Shown: positions 22,827 to 28,023 of the stretch, one piece after another
Numbering within the stretch: position 1 is the first letter of the stretch
Layout of the letters: each line of letters begins with the position of its first letter
Assembly: GCA_964630925.1 (NCBI GenBank)
Contig: CAZVZK010000138.1
Coordinates: forward strand, 1 to 28,023
Length of the DNA stretch: 28,023 nt
Origin: RGDT01 sp964630925
Lineage (GTDB): Bacteria > Planctomycetota > Planctomycetia > Gemmatales > Gemmataceae
Direction of reading: 5' to 3'
Notes under the pieces: model-generated
Told to the model about the DNA's origin: nothing
What the model saw: the letters and a program-made list of their open reading frames with translations, nothing else
The model's database searches: none
Program-made: the position numbers and the translations under genes

Positions 22827-23375
22827 ATGGCCAGCAACGACTACCGCTTCGTCACGCGCTGGCGCGTCGAGGCGACGTGCGAAGACGTGTACGCCATCCT
22901 CGAGGACACGGCGGCCCTGCCGCGCTGGTGGCCGAGCGTCTTCCTCAAGGTCGAGACGCTGGAGCCGGCGGTGCCGGGCCGGGGCGGCCTGTACTCGATG
23001 CTGACGAAGGGCTGGCTGCCGTACCTGCTGCGCTGGAACGCCCGCACCCTGGAGAAGGTGCCGCCCACGCGCATCCGCCTCGGGGCCGAGGGCGACTTCG
23101 CCGGAGGCGGGCTGTGGGAGCTGCGCCAGGAGGGCCGCGAGGTGGCGATCACCTACACGTGGCACATCGTGGCGGACAAGCCGCTCCTGAAGTACCTCTC
23201 CTGGCTGTTGAAGCCGGCCTTCTCGTGGAACCACGGTTGGGCGATGGCGCGTGGCCTGGAGAGCCTGCGTCTGGAGCTGCGCCGCCGGCGCGGCGAGGCC
23301 GTGCCGCCGCCGCCGGGGCCGACGTTCCTGGGGCGTCTGAAGCGGCGCGAGCTGGGGCTGCCCGCGGCACGCTGA
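22827..23375 (+). CDS. SRPBCC-fold (polyketide cyclase/START-like) protein
   Basis: A 182-aa protein starting at ATG 22827 after TGGAGGCG. The N-terminal segment YRFVTRWRVEATCEDVYAIL, then LPRWWPSVFLKVETLEPAVPG, is typical of the SRPBCC ligand-binding fold, with the WW preceding the first helix turn. Later strands (TRIRLGAEGDFAGGGLWEL, EVAITYTWHIV) and the long C-terminal helix ending GLESLRLELRRRR complete it. Such proteins bind hydrophobic ligands or catalyse cyclisations; neither ligand nor pathway can be read here. A Pro-rich, Arg-rich tail follows. It is cytoplasmic. Open frame upstream of 22827 overlaps the divergent EEP gene and is not used. Confidence 0.8.
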   Translation: MASNDYRFVTRWRVEATCEDVYAILEDTAALPRWWPSVFLKVETLEPAVPGRGGLYSMLTKGWLPYLLRWNARTLEKVPPTRIRLGAEGDFAGGGLWELRQEGREVAITYTWHIVADKPLLKYLSWLLKPAFSWNHGWAMARGLESLRLELRRRRGEAVPPPPGPTFLGRLKRRELGLPAAR

Positions 23376-23414
23376 ACGTCGGGCTTCGCTCGGCCCCGCC
23401 GACCTCAACAAGAA

Positions 23415-24392
23415 CTACCCGACCCGCGCCAACGCCGACTCCACGATGCCGCGGATGAGCGTCTCGTAGGGCATCCCGTTGAGCCGCGCCAGGATCACGA
23501 GGTCGCTCGTCTCCGGGTTCAATCCGGGGAGCGGGTTCGCCTCCAGGAAGTACGGCACGCCGTCACGCACGCGGTAGTCGATCCGCGCCACGTCGCGGCA
23601 ACCCAGGGCGCGATACGCCAACAGCGCCGCGGCCTCCGCCGCACGCAGGTGCTCCGCGGGTAGCCGCGGCGGCCCCTCGTAGCGCACGCGCTCGGCGTAA
23701 TCGCGTTTCACCTCCAGGCTGTACACGAAGCGAGGCTCGTCGCGCAGCGGCACCACACGCAACGAGCCGATCACCCGAGGCGGCGCGTTGCCGATCACGC
23801 CGACCGTCAGCTCCTCGCCGGCGATGTACTCCTCCACCAGCAGCGGCTGCCGCTGGTCGCGGCGCTCGTCCACGGCCCGCAGCAGGTCGGCCTCGTCATC
23901 GACGACGCACTTGCCGCGGATGCCCTTGCTCGACCCCTCCCACGCCGGCTTCACGATCACCGGGTATCTCGGCACGGGCGCGGGTAAGGGCTCGCCGGGC
24001 GTCACCACCATGCCCCAGGGCACGAGGCCGCCGTGCGACGCCACCAGACGCCTGGCACAGTCCTTGTCGAGCGTGGTGGCCGCCGTGAGCGGGTCGGGGC
24101 CGGTGTGCGGGATGCCGAGCATCTCCAGAACGGCGGGGACGCGCGCCTCGCGGGAGCGCGACACGCCCTGCCCCTCCGCGAAGTTGAACACCAGATCCGG
24201 CGGCGACGCCATCACCTTCTGTAGGAAGTCGCGCCCGTTGCCCAGCAGAACCGGCTCGTGCCCCATCGACCGCAGGACATCGGCGATGCCCTCGACGGTC
24301 TTCGGGCTGTCGAACTCCTCCTGGTGATCGTCGGGCAGGCCCGGCGCCGCCGGCGCGTCGCTCTTCAGGTCGAAGGTGATGCCGATACGCAT
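23415..24392 (-). CDS. ATP-grasp ligase related to D-alanine-D-alanine ligase
   Basis: A 325-aa protein beginning MRIGITFDLKSD at ATG 24392-24390; more upstream frame translates the palindrome and is rejected. ATP-grasp landmarks are PVIVKPAWEGSSKGI (nucleotide Lys and glycine loop), LLVEEYIAGEELTVGVIG, and DYRVRDGVPYFLEANPLPGL (Mg ligands Asp, Glu, Asn). NPLPGLNPETSDL replaces the usual NTLPGMT-type segment of Ddl. It forms an amide bond with ATP as cofactor. It is shorter in its N-terminal lobe than canonical Ddl, and there is no mur or fts gene nearby. A role outside peptidoglycan, perhaps using the product of the upstream aminomutase, is an inference from the shared orientation and 76-bp spacing. 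Confidence 0.85.
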   Translation of the reverse strand: MRIGITFDLKSDAPAAPGLPDDHQEEFDSPKTVEGIADVLRSMGHEPVLLGNGRDFLQKVMASPPDLVFNFAEGQGVSRSREARVPAVLEMLGIPHTGPDPLTAATTLDKDCARRLVASHGGLVPWGMVVTPGEPLPAPVPRYPVIVKPAWEGSSKGIRGKCVVDDEADLLRAVDERRDQRQPLLVEEYIAGEELTVGVIGNAPPRVIGSLRVVPLRDEPRFVYSLEVKRDYAERVRYEGPPRLPAEHLRAAEAAALLAYRALGCRDVARIDYRVRDGVPYFLEANPLPGLNPETSDLVILARLNGMPYETLIRGIVESALARVG

Positions 24393-24417
24393 AGGGGCCT
24401 CGTGCCCGGAGGGACAA

Positions 24418-24464
24418 ATGGGCCGGATGGGGCGGATAGGCCCTATCCGCCCCATCCGGCCCAT
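24418..24464. repeat. Near-perfect 47-bp palindrome built of 9-bp units
   Basis: Two 23-bp arms (24418-24440 and 24442-24464) are perfect reverse complements around a single central base. The sequence is also periodic at 9 bp (ATGGGCCGG, ATGGGGCGG, ATAGGGCCT in minus-strand reading). It fills the gap between the kamA-type gene (stop 4 bp away) and the ATP-grasp gene start (26 bp away). In RNA it would form a very stable hairpin, followed by ATTTGTCCC rather than a T-tract. It could act as attenuator, mRNA stabiliser or protein-binding site. Confidence 0.9.
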
Positions 24465-24468
24465 CACT

Positions 24469-25923
24469 TCAACTGCCGCAGCCGTTGATCAGGTTCAGCG
24501 GCAGGATCGTCGGGCCGGGCTTGCCCTCCGCGTCGTCGTGGTCGCCGCAGCCGCCGCCGCTGCCGCACGCCTCGTCGCCGTTGACCCCGTTCTGGTTCGT
24601 CAGCACGGCCAGGGCCTTGCGCCGGGCCATCCGCTCCGTGTTCTCCGGCATCAACACGCTGCGGCTGCCCTGCGTCAGGGCGCTGACGCCGCGCGTCTGC
24701 GTCGGCGTGATGGTGTTGGGCCGGTCCTCCGGCTGATAGCGGACGATCATCCCCTCGTAGTTGCGCAGGATGACCGCGTCCTCGCTGGCGCTGATGATGT
24801 AGTTCGGCATCATGGGGATCTTGCCGCCGCCGTGGGGGCTGTCCACGACGTAGGTCGGCACGCCCAGGCCCGACATGTGCCCGCGCAGGCCCTCGATGAT
24901 CTCCAGCCCCTTCCACACCGTCGTCCGCAGGTGGCCGGCGCCGATCACCGGGTCGCAGTGGAAGATGTAGTAGGGCCGAACCTTGATCCGCAGCAGGCCG
25001 CGCATCAGCTCGCGCATCGTCTCCAGGGAGTCGTTGACGCCCTTGAGGAGCACCGCGTGGTTGTTGATCGGCATGCCCGCCTTGACGAGGGCGTCGCAGG
25101 CGCGGGCCGCCTCGGGCGTGATCTCGCGCGGGTGGTTGAAATGGGTCTGGATCCAGATCTTCTTCGCCGACGCCAGCATCTCCACCAGCGCCGGGTCGAA
25201 CAGCCGCTGCGGCAGCGTCACCGGGACGCGCGTGCCGACGCGGATGACGTCGACGTGCTTGATGGCCGACAGGTTGTCGAGGAAGAACTTGAGCTTGACG
25301 TTGTTCAGCGTGAGCGGGTCGCCGCCCGAGAGGATCACGTCGCGGATCTCGGGATGCGCCTTGACGTACTCGACCATGCGCTCGTCATTACGGCTGACGG
25401 CGTCCCAGCCGCCGCGCACCATCGTCGCGCGCTTGCGGGTGCAGAAGCGGCAGTACATGGTGCAGACGTGCGTGGTGACGAGCAGGCAGCGGTCCGGGTA
25501 GCGGTGGGTGAGGCCGGGGACCGGCGAGTCCTTGTCCTCCTCGAGCGGGTCCTCCAGCTCGTAGCCCGACGGGTTGTCGCGCTCGAGGGGGCTGGGGACC
25601 GACTGGAGGCGGATGGGGTCGTTGGGGTCGGACGTGTCGATGAGCGAGAAGTAGTACGGCGGGATGGCCGTCTTGTACTCCGTCTCCAGCTCGCCGATGG
25701 CCGCCAGCTCGTCCTGCGTGAACGGGAGCAGGTCGCGCAGCTGCCGCACGGAGCGGATGGCGTTCTGCGACTGCCAGCGCCAGTCCTCCCAGAGGTGGTC
25801 CGGCACGTCACGCCAGATGGGCAGCCGGCGCGCTTGGCTGGGGGGCTCTTCGTCATCCCCCACGGCTGGGGCCGTCGTCATGGGCCGAGCCACCATGCTG
25901 GTGCGCTCGATGGGTTCGTTCAT
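24469..25923 (-). CDS. KamA-family radical SAM aminomutase (lysine 2,3-aminomutase-like)
   Basis: A 484-aa protein. Cys154, Cys158 and Cys161 (CTMYCRFC) hold the 4Fe-4S cluster that cleaves S-adenosylmethionine. Lys368 in VVDSPHGGGKIP matches the PLP-binding lysine of lysine 2,3-aminomutase, and ILSGGDPLTL is the conserved GGE/SAM region. Family members move the alpha-amino group of lysine (or another amino acid such as glutamate) to the beta carbon. ATG 25923-25921 (MNEPIERTSM) is chosen with GGAGG 11 nt upstream; an in-frame ATG at MTTAPAV is an alternative. The last ~35 residues form an unusual Cys/Gly tail (ACGSGGGCGDHDD, ending INGCGS). It is probably the first gene of a unit with the ATP-grasp ligase. 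Confidence 0.92.
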   Translation of the reverse strand: MNEPIERTSMVARPMTTAPAVGDDEEPPSQARRLPIWRDVPDHLWEDWRWQSQNAIRSVRQLRDLLPFTQDELAAIGELETEYKTAIPPYYFSLIDTSDPNDPIRLQSVPSPLERDNPSGYELEDPLEEDKDSPVPGLTHRYPDRCLLVTTHVCTMYCRFCTRKRATMVRGGWDAVSRNDERMVEYVKAHPEIRDVILSGGDPLTLNNVKLKFFLDNLSAIKHVDVIRVGTRVPVTLPQRLFDPALVEMLASAKKIWIQTHFNHPREITPEAARACDALVKAGMPINNHAVLLKGVNDSLETMRELMRGLLRIKVRPYYIFHCDPVIGAGHLRTTVWKGLEIIEGLRGHMSGLGVPTYVVDSPHGGGKIPMMPNYIISASEDAVILRNYEGMIVRYQPEDRPNTITPTQTRGVSALTQGSRSVLMPENTERMARRKALAVLTNQNGVNGDEACGSGGGCGDHDDAEGKPGPTILPLNLINGCGS

Positions 25924-26373
25924 CGTCCCAGAAGCCTCCAAGGGCTCGGGGGCCTTACCCCCCGCATCCGGCCCGTCGCCCCGCTCACGGCAGGGCCGAA
26001 GAACGGACAGGACAGAACACGTCAACAGCGGATGCTACCTTGCCTCGCGTGAATTGCAAGACATCTTCGGCCAATCCGGACACTTCTGGCAAGAAAAGTG
26101 CCCCACAGGCCCCGTACAACCCCTCGCGGCACATGCCACGGTGCCCATCTTACCCTCTTCACGCGGATCACACGCGCCACTTCACCCATCGGCACCTTGA
26201 GCCCAAGAGCTGAATGAACTACCTGACAAGGGGGAGAAAAGGCGCGGCCCCGCGCCGTCACAGACGCACCGCCCCCCGTGATGAATCTCTTGAAACCGGA
26301 ACGAACACGGGCAAGCCGAGAAGGCCCCGCCGCGGGGGCCGCGCCCATGCTCCGCGCATACCGAGGAGGACCC
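25924..26373. other. 450-bp divergent intergenic region
   Basis: No credible gene is present; the longer open frames crossing it are antisense extensions of neighbours. On the minus strand TTGCAA, a 16-nt spacer and TAGCAT (around 26035-26060) could be a promoter for the aminomutase gene. A 6-bp stem GGCCCC (26323-26328) with GGGGCC (26335-26340) lies in the probable leader of the secreted coiled-coil gene. Nothing else recognisable is seen. Confidence 0.4.
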
Positions 26374-27834
26374 ATGCGAAGACTCATCACCGCCGCCGCG
26401 CTCCTGCTCTCGCTCACCGCCCTCGCCCCTGCCGAGCCGGCCAAGGGCAAGGCCGACGACCTCGTCACCGACTCCGCCGTGCAGCAGGCCGCGCTCAAGC
26501 GTGCCTTCGAGGGCTTCCGCCAGAAGCTGACCGTCCTCGCCGGCCGCCTCGAGGCCAGCGACGACATCAAGGACCGCGAGCGTGCCAAGTCGCTGCGTGC
26601 CGCCCTGAAGGAGGCCAACGAGCGCGGCACCGACGGCAAGTTCGACGCGCTCATCCGCGGCCTGACGAAGAAGGGCGCGGGCAAGGACCTCGACGCCCTC
26701 GCCGCCGCCGTCCGCGAGAACGCCGGCCTCCGCGAGGACCTGAAGAAGATGCTCGCCCTGCTCAACGAGGACGTGCGTGGCGACGCGCTGAAGAAGCGGG
26801 CCGATTCGCTCAAGGAGATGCTCGCGACGCTGAAGGAGCTGCGCGACAAGCAGGCCCGCCTCCAGGCCCGCACCGACCGCGGCAAGGACGACAACAAGGA
26901 CCTCGCCAAACAGCAAGACAAGCTCAAGGAGCAGACCGAGAAGGCGCTCGACGGCAAGGAGGTCTCGAAGAAGGCGAAGGACGCCGTGGGCCGGGCGGCG
27001 GGCAAGCAGGGCAAGGCGTCGGGCAAGCTGAACATGGGCAAGCCGGGCGAGGCGTCCGAGGACCAGGGCGGCGCCATCGACGACCTCGACGAGGCGATCA
27101 ACGACCTGGAGAACGAGCTGAACGAGAACGAGCGCGAGCGCGAGGAGCAGAAGCTGCGCGACCTGCTGGCCCGCGTCAAGAAGATGCTCGTCATGCAGAC
27201 CGCCATCCGCGACGGCATCGACAAGCTGTACCTCGACATCCGAGCCACCAGGGACGAGCAGCCGACGACGGCCCATTCGGCGCGGGCCAACAAGATCGCC
27301 GACGCCCAGACGGACGTGCTGAAGGAGGTGGCGTCGGCGCTGAAGCTGCTGCGTGAGGACGGCATCGGCATCGCGTTCATCGAGGTGTTCGAGCAGGTCG
27401 AGAAGGACATGATCGCGGTCCGCGCCCGCATGGACGTGACGGACGCCGGCAAGGTGACGCAGCGGATCGCCGACGACGTGGTCGAGACGCTCAAGGAGAT
27501 CGCGGCGGCCCTGGAGAAGAAGCTCGCCGAGAACACGCAGCCGCCCATGCCGCCCATGCCCCCCGGCCCTCCCGGCCCGCGCCGCCCCAAGCCGCTGGTG
27601 GAATTCCTCCAGCAGCTCAAGATGGTGCAGGCGATGCAGCGGCGGGTGAATGACCGGACCGAGCTGTACGCGAAGCGTTACAGCGGCGAGCAGGCCCCGA
27701 TGCCGGGGACGGCCACGGACGCGCGGGAGCGCCGCCGGCTGGAGCAGATCCGCAAGGAGCTGGGCGAGCTGTCGGCCCGCCAGGCCAGCATCAAGAAGGT
27801 GACGAAGGGCCTCCTCGACCTGACCCGCGAGTAA
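26374..27834 (+). CDS. Secreted coiled-coil protein (486 aa)
   Basis: Begins MRRLITAAALLLSLTALAPA, a clear Sec signal peptide, after GAGGAGGA 4 nt before ATG 26374. The mature protein is almost wholly charged alpha-helix with heptad-like Lys/Glu/Leu patterning (FRQKLTVLAGRLEASDDI, KKRADSLKEMLATLKELRDK, DLDEAINDLENELNENERER). A Lys/Gly-rich low-complexity part (~190-230) and a Pro hinge (PPMPPMPPGPPGP, ~390) interrupt it. Cysteine is absent and no enzyme motif is visible. It is likely periplasmic and structural or a scaffold. Similar signal-peptide plus coiled-coil proteins occur in planctomycetes without known role. It is monocistronic by position, divergent from the aminomutase and followed by a terminator. 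Confidence 0.82.
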   Translation: MRRLITAAALLLSLTALAPAEPAKGKADDLVTDSAVQQAALKRAFEGFRQKLTVLAGRLEASDDIKDRERAKSLRAALKEANERGTDGKFDALIRGLTKKGAGKDLDALAAAVRENAGLREDLKKMLALLNEDVRGDALKKRADSLKEMLATLKELRDKQARLQARTDRGKDDNKDLAKQQDKLKEQTEKALDGKEVSKKAKDAVGRAAGKQGKASGKLNMGKPGEASEDQGGAIDDLDEAINDLENELNENEREREEQKLRDLLARVKKMLVMQTAIRDGIDKLYLDIRATRDEQPTTAHSARANKIADAQTDVLKEVASALKLLREDGIGIAFIEVFEQVEKDMIAVRARMDVTDAGKVTQRIADDVVETLKEIAAALEKKLAENTQPPMPPMPPGPPGPRRPKPLVEFLQQLKMVQAMQRRVNDRTELYAKRYSGEQAPMPGTATDARERRRLEQIRKELGELSARQASIKKVTKGLLDLTRE

Positions 27835-27852
27835 GGCCTGGGGAGAAGGCAT

Positions 27853-27879
27853 ACCACGAAATACACGGAAGACACGAAA
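27853..27879. repeat. Dispersed ACCACGAAATACACG-type repeat
   Basis: ACCACGAAATACACGGAAGA followed by CACGAAA belongs to a degenerate ~9-bp repeat family (tACCACGAAatACACGAAA) that I recognise from intergenic regions of many environmental bacteria. On the minus strand it translates as the common spurious peptide FRVFRVFRG. It is non-coding here. Confidence 0.6.
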
Positions 27880-27903
27880 GGAAGACAAAGCAGAACAGGC
27901 AAG

Positions 27904-27970
27904 GAAGCAGAAGAAGACGACTGCCCGTCTTCTTTCTTGAGGCCTCTTCTGCTTCGTTGTCTTCTTTTTC
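27904..27970 (+). terminator. Two-part hairpin with T-rich tail
   Basis: The outer stem is GAAGCAGAAG (27904-27913) with CTTCTGCTTC (27946-27955). The inner stem is AGAAGACG (27912-27919) with CGTCTTCT (27926-27933), loop ACTGCC. TTGTCTTCTTTTTC follows (27957-27970). This is a credible intrinsic terminator for the coiled-coil gene and, given a possible convergent gene beyond, may serve both directions. Confidence 0.6.
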
Positions 27971-27980
27971 GGGTGGAGGC

Positions 27981-28023
27981 CTACTTGGGCGAGCAAGGTT
28001 TGGCGGGGTAGGTGAGCCACTCG
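27981..28023 (-). CDS. Possible C-terminus of a minus-strand gene
   Basis: On the minus strand the last bases read EWLTYPAKPCSPK and then TAG (27983-27981). The composition is plausible for a protein end, and the terminator structure just beyond it (27904-27970) fits a convergent arrangement. Thirteen codons are too few to name a product or to be sure it is coding. Confidence 0.3.
   Translation of the reverse strand, partial: EWLTYPAKPCSPK

Noticed and set aside
24393..24467. An N-terminal extension of the ATP-grasp protein (MMGRMGRIGPIRPIRPI)
   Set aside because: It is the translated palindrome; family members begin at MRIGITFDL.

Overview
This is a high-GC (visibly around 70%), gene-dense bacterial chromosome segment. 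It most likely comes from a planctomycete of the Gemmataceae type. The lineage call rests on four things: a membrane-anchored Ser/Thr kinase with a DWGLAK activation segment and C-terminal TPRs; a giant protein joining an N-terminal CxxC...CxxC ribbon to WD40 repeats; a type III glutamine synthetase; and intergenic repeats of a kind I associate with this group (a palindromic element that would translate as NQPLHLTAAA...LTSRRGK, and a cluster that would translate as GALTPDPEPLTL). No tRNA, rRNA, CRISPR array, phage gene or intact insertion sequence was seen. I had no database access, so family names rest on recognised motifs.

Layout. 1-1337 (minus): an old-yellow-enzyme reductase whose family homology stops abruptly about 60 bp from the window edge, a palindromic repeat, and a 153-aa protein of unknown function. 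1338-1888: a divergent intergenic region with two hairpins, a 9-bp tandem repeat and two outward-facing promoters. 1889-2683 (plus): an HpaI-type aldolase. 2693-5047 (minus): a kinase-TM-TPR protein, divergent across a repeat-containing 283-bp region from a 2121-aa zinc-ribbon/3-TM/WD40 protein (5331-11696). 11752-12388 (plus): three tandem copies of a small gene, of which only the middle one is intact. 12465-14835 (minus): three small secreted proteins, including two paralogues with nearly identical ends and entirely different internal repeats. 15106-18790 (plus): GlnA (GSI), then GSIII. 18896-21450 (plus): a 61-aa two-TM protein, a HExxH metallopeptidase with HEAT-like repeats, and an RNase Z-like hydrolase. 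21460-22750 (minus): an EEP-family hydrolase and a 155-aa unknown protein. 22827-23375 (plus): an SRPBCC protein. 23415-25923 (minus): a KamA-type aminomutase and a D-Ala-D-Ala-ligase-like ATP-grasp protein, separated by a near-perfect 47-bp palindrome. 26374-27834 (plus): a secreted coiled-coil protein, followed by a repeat and terminator. The last 43 bp may hold the end of a minus-strand gene.

How the genes relate. Ammonia assimilation is represented twice in one probable operon (adenylylatable GSI plus GSIII). The aminomutase and ATP-grasp genes suggest formation of a beta-amino acid and its ligation. The kinase and WD40 protein may share regulation through their common upstream region. 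The most unusual material is the pair of secreted repeat proteins at 13116-14835. They share signal peptide, collagen-like linker, C-terminal cap, promoter and leader, but one core is a run of 4-residue GG-x-x repeats and the other is an almost perfect hexapeptide repeat of 20-24 units. This looks like a cell-surface or matrix beta-solenoid or amyloid-like family that evolves by exchanging repeat cores.
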